Assembly (NCBI RefSeq): GCF_020379485.1 | Contig: NC_063448.1 | Coordinates: 43,471,218 to 43,535,217, forward strand | DNA from: Brassica napus | Lineage: Eukaryota; Streptophyta; Magnoliopsida; Brassicales; Brassicaceae | Reading direction: 5' to 3' | DNA length: 64,000 bases | In this document: positions 23,502-35,655 of the stretch, in pieces | Position numbering within the stretch: the stretch's first letter is position 1 | How the letters are laid out: every line of letters begins with the position of its first letter | Position numbers and translations under genes: made by a program | Notes under the pieces: model-generated | Told to the model about the DNA's origin: nothing | Database searches by the model: none | The model's input: the letters and a program-made list of their open reading frames with translations, nothing else

Positions 23502-25683
23502 TTAGATAAGATCAGCTACATTCATTGGCATCTCGTCAATCTGGGTACTGTAGTACTGCTCAATGTCTCGGAGGATCTTTATGTCGTCGCTTTTAACAAA
23601 GTTGATCGCAACACCCTACAATAATAGCCGCAAAGTTGGTTGATATCCATTTTCTACTCTTATAAGCAAGCCAAGAAACAATGCAGAAATTATAACCAAT
23701 CAGTAACCTTACGCCCGAATCGACCAGATCGTCCAATACGGTGGATGTAGAGCTCACGGTTGTTGGGGAGATCATAATTTATGACAAGAGAAACCTGTTC
23801 AAGAAAGTTCCTCATGTCAATTCAAACTCTACCACAATCTCACGACACATAATCAGAGACCTAAATAACAGAGGAGACTTTAACACTTTTCATGCCCAAT
23901 CTACACCGAGATATAGCGAATAAGTAATGACTTACTTGCTGCACATCAATCCCACGTGCCCATACATCTGTCGTGATCAAAACACGACTGTCGCCTGACC
24001 GAAACTGGTTCATGATCTCGTCTCTCTCCTTCTGAGGCATGTCACCATGCATCGATGAGACTGTGAAGTTGTTAGTCCTCATTTTCTCACTTAGCCAATC
24101 CACCTATGACAAAAGAGGAGATAGTTAAGTGAGGCATTGAAAAGAAACCATAGAAACCTAGTGTTACCAAACTAACTGAAAACAAAGTTTAGAAAGCATC
24201 AATATTGGTATATAGCATCACTTAGTAAGTTAACAGGCCAATGCAGTCTACTAAAGGCAATGGAGGCGGTGTTTTAACTCCTTCCTTTTAAAGAGTAAAC
24301 GAGTACAAATAGCCTTACAAACGAGTACGATTTTTCGAGGACGTTACATGATTCCAGATCAAGTTAAGATCGCATAGCTAGGAGCTTAGTGTAACTAACA
24401 ACATGAGATACCTGATCATCTAAAACATTTCAAATATAGTAAGATGAGCACAAGGATTACCTTTCTTTTTGTGTTGCAGAAGATAACAGCTTGAGTGATA
24501 GTAAGTGTGTCATAAAGATCACAGAGTGTATCAAATTTCCACTCCTCTTTCTCAACAGCAACGAAAAATTGTTTAATGCCCTGAAAAAGGTTTACAGGAA
24601 AGTTAGCCAGTGAAGTAATATGGGTGTGCCCCCACGCATACAGATTCAGAATAAGAAACGTACCTCAAGAGTCAACTCATCACGCTTCACAAGGATCTTC
24701 ACTGGTTCAGTCATAAACTTGGATGTCATCTCCAAAATCTCGTGAGGAAGAGTTGCAGAAACCAAGCAAACCTATAAACATAAGGTATTAGGTTAGTAAC
24801 TGAGCTAAGCTTGCCCAACTACAGTTAATAGCTACCCAAAAAATTCACTTGGATCATTCAAGCAACTCAACAATGTCCTTTACAAAGTAAAAGTCTATCA
24901 AACCCAAGAGTCCAAGCAGCTAATCAAGAAAGTAAGAATTAGGAACCAAATAGTGTTTGAGCAGCGAACTTTTACCTGAAGATCAGGTGGAAGATATCTG
25001 TAAACATCATAGATTTGGTCCTTGAACCCTCTGCTAAGCATCTCATCAGACTCATCAAGAATCAAAAGCTTAATAGCTCTGGTACGCAGACTCCTCCTCT
25101 TAATCATATCACAAACACGACCAGGTGTCCCAGACACAACATGGACACCATTCTCCAGCTTCCTGATATCCTCTCCAACGCTCTTCCCACCAATACACGC
25201 ATGCGCCTGGATATTAGCGTGTAACCCAATAGCTTGAATAGTCTTCTCCGTCTGTGAAGCCAACTCTCTAGTTGGCGACAATATCAACGCCTGAACTCTA
25301 CAATTAGCGAAATCAAACATAAGGAACAATCAAAAGCTCAAAAATTTGAAATTAGGGTTTTTATTCAAACCATACTCTCTAGACGAAGTGTCAACGATTT
25401 GGCAGACGGAGAGAGCAATCATTGAGGTCTTTCCGGTACCGGACTGAGCCTGAGCGATCACATCTCGACCTTGGAGAATCGGCATGACCGCTCTCTGCTG
25501 AATCGCAGAGGGCTTCTCGAAACCGTACTCGTAGACGCCGCGGAGAACGTCCTCCTTGATCCCCATGTCGTTGAAATTCGTGATGGGCTCGATCCCTTCC
25601 GTCGTCTCGAAGACCAATTTGTCGTCGTCCATTGGTCCACCGCTTCTTCTTCCACCTCCACGGCCAGGATTCGCTTCCGCCAT
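23502..25683 (-). CDS. EIF4A3: eIF4A-III, DEAD-box RNA helicase of the exon junction complex
   Basis: Seven exons: 25376-25683, 24976-25297, 24664-24771, 24461-24580, 23936-24103, 23708-23794 and 23502-23615, totalling 408 codons plus stop, the same length I recall for Arabidopsis eIF4A-III. All helicase motifs are present: AQSGTGKT (I), PTRELA (Ia), DESDEML (II, as DESD rather than DEAD, typical of this orthologue), SAT (III), and the C-terminal ARGIDVQQ and [10 protein letters not shown] (motif VI). The N-terminus [16 protein letters not shown] and C-terminus MNVADLI agree with the family. It is an ATP-dependent RNA clamp that anchors the exon junction complex on spliced mRNA in the nucleus and acts in nonsense-mediated decay. 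It appears intact. Confidence 0.97.
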
Positions 25684-25739
25684 TACTTTCTAGGGTTTGG
25701 ATCGTTTGGTTTCTCTCTGGAATGAGCTGTTCGTCAGAT

Positions 25740-26852
25740 AGGCGCGGCTCGAAGTAGATATGATTGTAAAATATTCGACGACTTATTTGGGCTTTTCTAT
25801 CAAAATAGAAATACCGACTCTATAGATGGGCCTGTGAAATGTGGCCCATATTAATTAGAAAAAGGAAAAGTTCAATAGTAATTTAATTTAAATTATCAAT
25901 TTAATACACTAATTTTCTTTCTTTCTAAGAATATCATGAATAAAACTTGAATATTAATGGAACACTTTAAAAATTGGTATATTTTTATGGAAATAAAATT
26001 TGATGTACTAAATTAGAAAGAAAAAAAGTTGCTATGTTAAATTGGAAATTAAAATTAAAAAAGCTGCTATGTTAAATTAGATATGAATTGGTGATATAAG
26101 ATTTTCCTCAAGTGAATTACTACTTAAATTGAAAGAAATTTTATAGAATCTACATTGAGTTGCTTTTTAGCATGTTTTGCATTGATCTTTATTTATGTTT
26201 TGGTTTTGTTTTAGGAGATAGTGCATTACATGTGCAATGCATAAAGTTGAGATGAGCAAGAAATTGATTTTTTTTTTCTGTTTGCACTAATCTTAGATTT
26301 TGAGGTACGTGTTTTTGATGTATATATACTATGGCAATAAAGATGAACAAGATATGGTGTTCAAGGGAGGATAAGCGGAGATCGCTTCGACAGGGGTGTT
26401 GGAATTGAAGATGGAGGAGAGTGAAATTGGAGCTTCTGGATCGAAACCAATGTATGGCTTGTTATGGTGTGGACACTGATGGCGTGGTATTGACAAAACA
26501 TAGTGTATAACTCCTATGAAACACATGGTTTATTACGTATGTGTTTGCTCGTTATGACTTAGGAGTGTTGTGTATAGATAAAGTTGTGTTATTATATGTT
26601 ACGTATACCATTTGCTATAATTGCAATAATCATGTTGTTAGGCCTTGTACATGTATGTTTAGATCTATTGCATTGCATTGCATTTATCAGTTTTTTCTTT
26701 CATTTTGGAATAGGTATAGTTATATGTTATGATTATAGTTGAAATTGGATGCATTTGATATCAGCTACCTTCTCTTATTGAAGAAGACCATTTAATTTTG
26801 TGCTTTTATCTTGTATTCTGATTTCTCATTCTTTTCTTCCTTTTTTTTGTAG
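25740..26852. other. Intergenic AT-rich region between EIF4A3 and the AAA remnant
   Basis: The first part is the EIF4A3 promoter. The rest is AT-rich with no recognisable domain in any frame. The N-terminal two thirds of the AAA-ATPase gene, which should lie here, could not be found. Confidence 0.5.
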
Positions 26853-28108
26853 CATTTAGATTTCACGCACTAGAAGATATTTTCCGCAAGCCTTCACGTA
26901 GCTTGAAGGTTTAGTTTCTTCCCAATCTAATGTTTTGGATATACTGGAAACTGAATACGGCCGATTATGAGATTTTGGGAAGTATAGACAATTTTATAAA
27001 GAGTTTTAATTAAAAAATTGATAATTTTGGAACCATAAACCAATATTTCACCTTAAGCTCAAGATCGGCTCCGAAGCTGGATAGATCGGAGTAATTCTAA
27101 CAGAGTTGTTTACTTTCCTTGCAGAACATAGCAAAGGATGAGTTTGAAAGAAACTTTGTCTCAGCTTTAGTTGCTCCTGGAGAAATTGGTGTCAAGTTTG
27201 ACGACATTGGTGCTCTCGAACATGTGAAGAAGACACTGAATGAGTTGGTTATACTTCCCATGAGAAGGACAGAGCTATTCACCCGTGGGAATCTCTTGCG
27301 GATATATTCCATTTCTCTTTATTATTTTATCTTCTTAAAAGCTAGATTCTTCTTAGATGGCTTGAGTCTTTTGTTTTTCCCAGCCGTGCAAAGGCATATT
27401 GCTATTTGGTCCTCCTGGTACTGGTAAGACGTTTCGCCAAAGCCCTTGCTACAGAGGCTGGAGCAAACTTCATTAGCATAACTAGCTCATCGCTTACATC
27501 AAAGGTAACATGAAACCTTAGTAACGGTCATGGAATGTCAACTTCTGATTTGTTCTGAGTATGTCAACTTGGTCCATTGTTTGGCTATAGTGGTTTGGAG
27601 ATGCAGAGAAGCTCACGAAAGATTTGTTCTCATTTGCAAGCAAACTAGTGCCGCCCGTGATTATTTTTGTCAATGAGGTGACACAATACTCTAGGGCATG
27701 TTTTCAAGGAATGGACTGAAAATATCGTTTTGTCTTTGTGGAGTAGGTTGACAGTTTGTTAGACGCTTGTGGTGGTTCTAGCGAGCATGAATCAACTCAG
27801 ATGATGAGAAACGAGTTCATGACAGCTTGGGATGGATTCAGGTCAAAAGATAGCCAAAGGATACACATCCTCGGTGCCACCAGCAGACCATTTGATCTTG
27901 ATCGTCTACCAAGAAGGTGAGGACTATAACACGAGTTATCCTTACATAAATATTTGTCTCATTGACTTCCTTTTGGGGATTCTATTTCTAGGATATATGT
28001 CGATTTACCAGATGAGGAGAACTGGTTGAAGATTTTGAATATTATTTTGAATCAAGAAAATATTGAAACAGGTTTTGAGTTTGAGAAACTTGCAAAAGAA
28101 ACTGAAGG

Positions 28109-28493
28109 TGTTGGGAAAGTTAGCGGATAATTTTTTCTTCGAGAGGTTAAGATGGAAAGTGGACGGTTAGTGTTTAAGATAGCCTTCGTATTTTAGGAAG
28201 GGATTTTCTACTAAGGCTTGTGTTTGGAGATTCTTTTACAAACTTTCTAAAATATTTCTTTCTATTGCTTTGCTTGATTCTTGGATGATTACAAGTGAAC
28301 TAGACATCCCTAATTATACTAGTGAGTGGAGACTACAAGTTAATTCTAGAACACTCCATCTTCTACACATTTCATCTTCTACACTATTCATCTTCTACAC
28401 TCTTCTTCTTCCTCTAGATATTTCTTCTTATTGGGCTTCTTGGTTATAGCTTGATTAAAGATTAAACTTGGGCTAATGAGGGAAAACCCAACA
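28109..28493 (-). repeat. 3' LTR of the Copia element (left copy on the plus strand)
   Basis: 385 bp, TGTTGGGAAAG to AAAACCCAACA, with short inverted ends; preceded by the TSD GAAGG. Confidence 0.92.
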
Positions 28494-28508
28494 AATCTCC
28501 CCCTTCCC
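28494..28508 (-). promoter_or_regulatory. Polypurine tract of the Copia element
   Basis: On the minus strand this reads GGGAAGGGGGAGATT immediately before the 3' LTR, the usual primer site for plus-strand DNA synthesis. Confidence 0.8.
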
Positions 28509-28595
28509 AATTTAGTCCGAAACCGCCGCCATACCCGTGCCTTTGCAGCAATCTTCAAACTTCTTGATCGGTAATACCTTGGTCATAAAGTCAGA

Positions 28596-31500
28596 CTAGT
28601 TTTTATCAGTGTGTACCTTGTCAAGATGTATGAGTTTCTCTTCAAGAACTTCTCGGATCCAATGATGTCGGATATGGATGTGCTTTGAGCGAGAGTGAAT
28701 AGCACTTTGGTTGTCACATAGCATGTTGTACTTGTTTTGCTTTACTCCCAACTCAAGCAAGAAGTTCTTCATCCATATCATCTCCTTGCACGCTTCCGTT
28801 GCTGCGATATACTCCGCTTCCGTGGTGGATAAGGCAACACATTTTTGTAGCTTCGACTGCCATGAAACAGCTCCCCCTGCAAAGGTAGTCACAAATCTTG
28901 ATGTCGATTTCCTTGAATCTTTATCACCAGCCCAATCTGCATCGGTGTAACCGTTCAACTCCAATTTTCCATTGCCAAAACATAGACACTTCTTTGTTGT
29001 GCCTCGTAGATAGCGTAGGATCCACTTAACTGCTTTTCAATGCTCTTTTCCTGGATTCGTTAGAAAGCGACTAACAACTTCTACAGCATAGGCAATATCA
29101 GGTCTGGTGCACTCCATAGCATACATGAGACTACCCACTGCTGATGCATATGGGGTAGTCTTCATTTCCTCTTTTTCCTTTGTTGGACTTTGCTTCGAAC
29201 TTAGCTTGAAATGTCCACCAAGTGGAGTGCTCACCGGCTTTGCTTTATGCATGTTGAATCTCTCCAACACCCTTTCAACATATCATCCTTGGGACAACCA
29301 TAGAAGCTTCTTTGGTCTATCCCGAGTGATCTTCATTCCAAGAATCTGTCTCGCTTGCCCCATATCTTTCATCGCAAAACACCTTCCCAAATCTTTCTTC
29401 AATGCCGCTATCTTGTTGTGATCTTGGCCCACAATTAACATATCATCAACATAGAGCAATAATATGAGAAAGTCATCGCTTCCGTACTTCTTTATGAAAA
29501 CGCAATGATCATTCTTGGTTTTCTTGAAGTTGTGATCCACCATAAAGGAGTCAAACTTCTTGTACCATTGTCTTCGGGCTTGCTTGAGGCCATAAAGACT
29601 CTTCTTTAATCGACACACCAAGTCTTCTTTTCCCGGAACCTTGAATCCTTCAGATTGCTCCATATAGATCTCCTCCTCGAGTTCACCATGTAGAAAGGTT
29701 GTCTTGACATCGAGTTGTTCAATCTCCAGGTCTAGAACCGCTGCTAGACCAAGAACCACTCGGATAGAGGACATCTTCACCACTGGAGAGAATATTTTTT
29801 TCAAAATCTATGTCTTTCTTCTTGTTGAATCCTTTCACAACCAATCAAGCTTTGTATCTTGGATTTGAGCTTCTCTCCTCATACTTCAACCTGTACACCC
29901 ACTTGTTCTTCAAGGCTCTCTTTCCTTTTGGTAGCTTCATCAGCTCATAAGTGTGATTGTCATGCAAGGATTGCATTTCATCTTGCATTGCTTCAACCTA
30001 CTCATCTCTATGAGTGTCTCCTATGGCCTCCTCATAGCTTTGAGGCTCTCCATCATCTGTAAGATTAACATACTCATCTCGATAATATCTTACAGATGGT
30101 CTTGTCTCTCTTCCAGACCTTCTTGGCTCATGTTCTTCCTCTGGCTCCACTTGATCTTCTTCTTCATTTTCATCACCATTCGGATCCATGTTGGGATCCC
30201 CTTCGCCATCATCTCCAATCACTTGTTCATGGTCTTGGGGATTATGATCATCTTCATTTCTTACAACTCGTAGCTTTGGTTTCTTTGATTTGTTGATGTC
30301 TTCAATTGTTTGATCTTCGAAGAAAACAACATCTCTACTCCGAATAACTTTTCTGTTAACCGGATCCCAAAGCCGATAGCCGAACTCATCTCTTGGTGAC
30401 CCAAGATAGATGCACTCTCTAGTCTTGGAGTCTAACTTGGCTCATTCATCCTTAGGAATATGGACGAACGCTCTGCAACCGAACACCTTCAAATGGTTGT
30501 AGGAGACCTTTTTACCCGACCAAACTTCCTCCAGAACATCGCCTTCCAAAGGAACTGATGGTGTAAGATTTATGACATCCACTGCAGTCTTTATGGCTTC
30601 TCCCCAAAATGACTTAGGTAATTTAGCGTGAGAGAGCATGCACTGAACTCTTTTTGTGATTGTTCGATTCATTCTCTCAGCAATTCCGTTTAATTGTGGC
30701 GTCTTCGGTGGTGTCTTCTCCATCCTGATTCCATGAGCTTTGCAAAATTCTTCAAAAGGACCTCGATACTCTCCACCATTGTCAGATCGAACATACTTGA
30801 GTTTTTAACCCGTACTTCGTTCTGCTTGGGCTACAAACTCCTTGAAAGCATCAAGAACTTGATCTTTTGTTTTCGAAAGATGTATCTACACCTTTCTTGA
30901 ATGGTCATCAATAAAGGTGACGAAATATGATGCACCTCCATTGGATTTCTCGGACATGGAGAATATGCTAGTATGCACAAGATCAAGAATATGCTTTCTT
31001 CTCATAGGCGTAGACAATCTTCGGAAAGCGATTCTATGTTGTTTTCCGGCTAAGAAATCATGACATGGTGAGAGAGAGAGAGAGACCTTTCATATCAGGA
31101 AGAAGTTTCTTGCGAGAAATTATGTTTAGAACTTTCTCACTCATATGCCCGAGTCTTCGGTGCCATATATCCATGTCATCACTTGCGACATTTACTTCTT
31201 CCTTGCAAAGCTTGGCTTGTGTTACATATAACAAGCCTTCTTTTCTTCCTCGAGCCATGATCAAACTACCCTTGGTTAGCTTCCATTTGCCACTGCCAAA
31301 GTGGCTATCCAAACCAGCATCATCATCAAGTTTCCCGGTTGATATGAGATTGAGTCGAATGTCGGAAACATGCTTCACATCTTTGAGAACTATCTTACTT
31401 CCTGTGTTTGATGTAAGAATAACATCCCCCTTTCCAAAGATCTTGCTTCTTCCTTGATTTCCCATTTGAACATTACCAAAGCCACCACTTTGGTAGGTTG

Positions 31501-32452
31501 TAAAGAAGCTTCCATGAGGGGTGACGTGAAAAGAAGCACCAGAATCAACGATCCATGAGCTATCATCAGAGCTAAGATTACATTCTCCAACGAGATATAA
31601 TTCTTCGCTCTGGTCTTCCACAATGGTTGTAGTCTTGTCTTCATGCTTCTTTGTAAGATTGAACCGGTCTGGTTTGATATTACCGGCTTGTTTGTCTTTC
31701 TTGAAAAACCGACATTTCGACTTCATGTGACCCGGCTTGCCACAATAATAGCATGTAACTCTTGGACGTGACTTAGATCTTCCTCGAAATTGGTCTCGTC
31801 CTCTGCTTCTGTTGTGACCACGAGTCTCTTCTCTACCCCATCTATCAACAATGTTAGCTTCTGAATAAGAACTTGAAACTCGCTCCTTCCTGTGAACTTC
31901 TTCGTTTAGAAGGCTATCAGTGACGGTGTCCATGGTAAGCTTACCCTCCGATGCTGAATTGCTTAGGGTGACAACTAGTGTGTCCCAACTCTCTGGTAGT
32001 GAGCTAAGGAGTAAAAGGGCTTGCATTTCGTCTTCAACCTTCGTATCAACTTTGTTAAGTTGATTTACGATCCCCTTGAAATTGTTCAAGTGCTCCATCA
32101 TGCTCTGGCCATCCTTGTACTCCAACTTTACCAACCGTCGAACAAGAAGAGTTTTGTTTCGAGGTATTTTCTTTTGAATCATGGATTCAAGATTTGTCTA
32201 TAATTCAAAAATATTTGTGTAGGTAGAGACATGTTCAAAAAGAGATCGGTCGACATACTTGCATATTATGGCAACCGACTTTCTATTAAGAATCTCTCAT
32301 GCTTTATCATCCTTTCCTTCCGGCTTATCCTTCATGATGATGGGCTCATGCAAATCCTTGCAATAAAGGTGATCTTCCATCATCGGTTTCCAATAAGAGA
32401 AGTTCTCCGTGAGCTTGAACATGTCACCTTCAAAGGTAACGGTGGCCTCCAT
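28596..32452 (-). pseudogene. Copia gag-pol, inactivated
   Basis: Gag starts at 32452 (MEATVTFEGDMFKL) and is interrupted near 32183 by a stop in place of Trp. It continues with a CCHC knuckle (CYYCGKPGHMKSKC), the protease motif DSGASFHVT and the pre-integrase motif HRRLGHMSEK. An (AG)n expansion near 31065-31085 shifts the frame. Integrase remnants carry further stops (one Trp to stop near 30888) and end in ...TPQLNGIAERMNRTI. The reverse transcriptase has the catalytic YVDD box in LLLYVDDMLIVG, and RNase H has TDADWAGD. At least four frame breaks mean no functional polyprotein. The lineage resembles Tnt1/Tork-type Copia elements, judged from motif spelling only. Confidence 0.9.
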
Positions 32453-32486
32453 CTTCACTTCTTCAACGATAACGGTAACTCGGCTC

Positions 32487-32868
32487 TGATGGGAAAGTTA
32501 GCAGATAATATTTTCTTCGAGAGGTTAAGATGGAAAGTGGACGGTTAGTGTTTAAGATAGCCTTCGTATTTTAGAAAGAGATTTTCTACTAAGGCTTGTG
32601 TTTAGAGATTCTTTTTGAAACTTTCTAAAATATTTTCTTTCTATTGTTTTGCTTGATTCTTGGATGATTACAAGTGAACTAGACATCCTTATTTATATTA
32701 GTGAGTGGTGACTACAAGTTAATTCTAGAAAACTCCATCTTTTACGCACTTCATCTTCTACACTATTCTCCTACACTCTTTTTCTTCTTCTAGATATTTC
32801 TTCTTTTGGGCTTCTTGGTTATAGCTTGATTAAAGATTAAACTTGGGCTAATGAGGGAAAACCCAACA
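32487..32868 (-). repeat. 5' LTR of the Copia element (right copy on the plus strand)
   Basis: About 382 bp. Its inner edge reads ...CCCATCAGAGCC on the minus strand: the LTR end CCCAACA and the first bases of the TGGTATCAGAGC primer-binding site have collapsed together, indicating a small deletion over the LTR/PBS junction. The outer edge is intact and followed by the TSD GAAGG. Confidence 0.9.
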
Positions 32869-32959
32869 GAAGGATATTCAGGAAGCGATCTAAAGGTTTG
32901 AGTCATTCAGTGATTACTTTACAAGTTACGAGTTAAACTTGTTCACTACAAGAAAACAC

Positions 32960-33300
32960 ATGCTTAACGACGAAATTTAACGAGGAAAAACAATCCTCGT
33001 AAATTTACGTTGAGTTTACGAGGAATTTAAGTGAAAAACTAAAGTCATCGTTATTTTCTCGTAACATAACGACAAAAGTGTTTCGTCGTAAAGTGGATGT
33101 AATTTTACGAGTATTTTACGAGGAAAAACTATTTCCTCGTAAATACGACGTAAACTTTGCGTGTTATTTACGAGGAAATAGTTTACGTGTATTTAGCGAG
33201 AAAATTTTTGAACCCACCAACTTTGTAGGTGTTACACGTTTTTTTTGGCCACCTAATTAATTTTCGTCGTAAATTCATAGGAAACTTGCAACTACCAGAT
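32960..33300. repeat. Left subterminal ACGAGGAAA array of CACTA element 2
   Basis: Many copies of TTTACGAGGAAA, TCGTAAA and CGACGAAA words in both orientations, the presumed binding sites of its TnpA-like protein. Confidence 0.8.
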
Positions 33301-33376
33301 TCGAAGTTTCCTATAAATATGGATGTTTGAACATCATTTTAAACACACCAACAACAAAAAACGTGAAAGAAAAAAA

Positions 33377-34577
33377 ATGGTTGGCTCCGGGACTATTTAC
33401 GAGTTGTGGAAGTGGATGTATATGCATAGAGATGCTAACGGGAGAGTGACGAAAGAATACCTTGCGGGTCTGGAGACATTTATGCATCAAGCAGATTCAA
33501 CACCGCTCGCCCAAGAAAGTGGTAAGATGTTCTGTCCTTGTCGGAAATGCAACAATTCGAAACTGGCAAACCGTGAAAATGTTTGGAAGCATTTAATAAA
33601 TAGAGGTTTCACGCCAAATTACTATATCTGGTTTCAACATGGAGAAGGTTTTAATTATGATCAGAACGAAGCTAGTAGTAGTAATAGCAATTTTCAGGAA
33701 AAAGAACCGGTTGATCATCATTTGCATAATGAACATAGTTACCATTAGGAGGAGATGGTAGATTATGATAGGGTTCATGATATGGTAGCTGATGCATTCG
33801 TAGCTCATGATGAAGATGAAGAACCTAATATAGATGCAAAAAAGTTTTACGAAATGTTAAACGCGGCGAATCAACCACTTTACACGAAGTAATTCAATCT
33901 CCACTTGTGACGACGACGATGCAGATTATCCTAAGTGGTTACACGAAGTAATTCAATCTCCACTTGTAAAGGTCACCACATCACAGATGTATTTCACACG
34001 AGGCTATACTTTTCATACATATGATTATGGTAGACAGCGGGCGACCAGTAACTATGGAATATGTGTGAAATGGGAAACAGATTTCTACGGGATCTTGACG
34101 GAGATTATTGAAGTCGAATTTCCAGGGATACTGAAGCTGAAATGCGTCCTCTTCAAATGTGAATGGTTCGACCCCGTCGTCAACAGAGGTGTTCGGTCTA
34201 ACAAATTCGGTGTAGTTGATGTCAACGGTGGACGAAGGTACAACAAATTCGAGCCTTTCATCTTAGCTTCACAAGCAGACCAAGTTAGCTTCCTTCCATA
34301 CCCTCGGATGAGAGATTCATGTATAAATTGGATAGCAGTGATCAAAGTTACACCTCGAGGACGAATCATCAGTGGAGAAGAACCACCATTGCAAGAAGAA
34401 CAGATAAATGAAGTCGAGGAACCTGAACAAGAAATTGATGACATCCTTCTCATTGATCTGCATAATCACGAGTACGAAGATCTTACCGATGATGCCACAG
34501 ACGAAGCTGTTGAAGACGAGTTTAATGAAAATGATGATGTTTCTAGTGATGACGAGAATGTCGATGTATCCGATTGA
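33377..34577 (+). pseudogene. Internally deleted TNP2-type transposase of CACTA element 2
   Basis: The N-terminus from 33377 (MVGSGTIYELWKWMY, with CPCRKCNN) matches the start of TNP2 proteins. It hits TAG at 33746, then continues in similar style (DEEPNIDAKKFYEMLNAANQPLY) to about 33880. The next coding stretch (from about 33939) is already the C-terminal DUF4216 region (YFTRGYTFHTYDYGRQ, EPFILASQADQVSF) and an acidic tail ending at 34577. Compared with the intact gene of CACTA element 1, the whole tnp2 nuclease and DUF4218 region (well over 500 residues) is gone. A 29-bp direct repeat (33880-33908 and 33939-33967) marks the deletion junction. Confidence 0.88.
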
Positions 34578-34710
34578 TGTATTTGTTTTATGAATAAGAT
34601 GAGGGAGTTTGTTTTATGAATAAGATAATGTGGGGTTTGTTTTATGAATAAGGTAATGTGGGAGTTTGTTTTATGAATAAGCAAATGTGGGAATTGTGGT
34701 TTGGAATGGA

Positions 34711-35655
34711 AATAAAGATGGGGTTTGGAATATATGAAGTAGAAAATAAGGAATATGGGGTTTGGGGTTTCAGATTCTAGGGATTTAAACATAACACTCG
34801 TTAATTCCACGTAAGCACAAATCGTCGTAAAGTCCTCGTAGGTCAACGAGGACATAACGACGAAATATAAAAATAAAGAACGCGGGACTCGTTAATTCCA
34901 CGTAGGATGAAATCGTCGTAAATACCACGTAGGATGAAATCGTCGTAAATACCACGTAGGGTGAAATCATCGTAAATACCACGTAGGATGAAATCGTCGT
35001 ACATATCACGTAAGACAACGAGGAAATAATGACGAAACTTAAAAATAAAGATGGGGTTTGGAATATATGAAGTAGAAAATAAGGAATATGGGGTTTCGGG
35101 TTTGGGGTTTCGGGTTTCGGGTTTGGGGTTTCGGGTTTTGGGTTTCGGGTTTGGGGTTCTAGGGATTTAAACATAACACTCGTTAAAAATAATGACGAAA
35201 CTTACAAATAAAGATGGGGTTTGGAATATATGAAGTAGAAAATAAGGAATATGGGATTTCGGGTTTGGGGTTTCGGGTTTCGGGTTTCGAGTTTGGGGTT
35301 TCGGGTTTCGGGTTTCGGGTTCTAGGGATTTAAAAATAACGACGAAACTTAAAAATAAAGATGGGGTTTGGAATATATGAAGTAGAAAATAAGGAATATG
35401 GGGTTTCGGATTTGGGGTTTCGGGTTTGGGGTTTCGGGTTTGGGGTTTGGGGTTTGGGTTTCGGGTTTGGGGTTTCGGGTTTGGGGGTTGGGGTTTACGG
35501 GTTTGGGGTTTGGGGTTTTGGGTTTGGGGTTTTGGGTTTCGGGTTTCGGGTTTCGGGTTTGGGGTTTCGGGTCTGGGGTTTGGGGTTTAGGGTTTCGGGT
35601 TTTGGGTTTTGGGTTTCGGATTCTAGGGATTTAAACATAACACTCGTTAATTCCA
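34711..35655 (+). repeat. Tandem block with expanding G-rich telomere-like minisatellite
   Basis: A block starting AATAAAGATGGGGTTTGG and ending TTCTAGGGATTTAAA occurs about four times (from roughly 34711, 35042, 35206 and 35356). In the middle is a run of GGGTTTCGGGTTTGGGG units that grows from about 15 bp in the first block to about 235 bp in the last (35396-35630). On the plus strand the runs of three or four Gs every 3-7 bases could form G-quadruplexes. Long open frames across it are artefacts of the 7-base period. Confidence 0.85.

Larger units (their letters stand above)
28109..32868 (-). mobile_element. Ty1/Copia LTR retrotransposon inserted in the AAA gene exon
   Basis: Two direct LTRs (28109-28493 and 32487-32868), with TGTTGGG...CCCAACA ends, flank a minus-strand gag-pol. 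The 5-bp TSD GAAGG is perfect (28104-28108 and 32869-32873). Joining the flanks across the insertion keeps the AAA reading ...ETEG-YSGSDLK, so the insertion point is certain. Domain order gag, protease, integrase, reverse transcriptase, RNase H defines Copia. A purine tract (complement of 28494-28508) precedes the 3' LTR, and a degraded initiator-Met-tRNA primer-binding site follows the 5' LTR. By eye the LTRs differ at some 20-25 positions, so the insertion is not very recent. The coding part is full of stops and frameshifts. Confidence 0.95.

Noticed and set aside
26329..26732. Short frames between EIF4A3 and the AAA remnant as possible missing AAA exons
   Set aside because: None shows AAA-family sequence or fitting splice sites; only 26853-26908 joins plausibly to the known exons.
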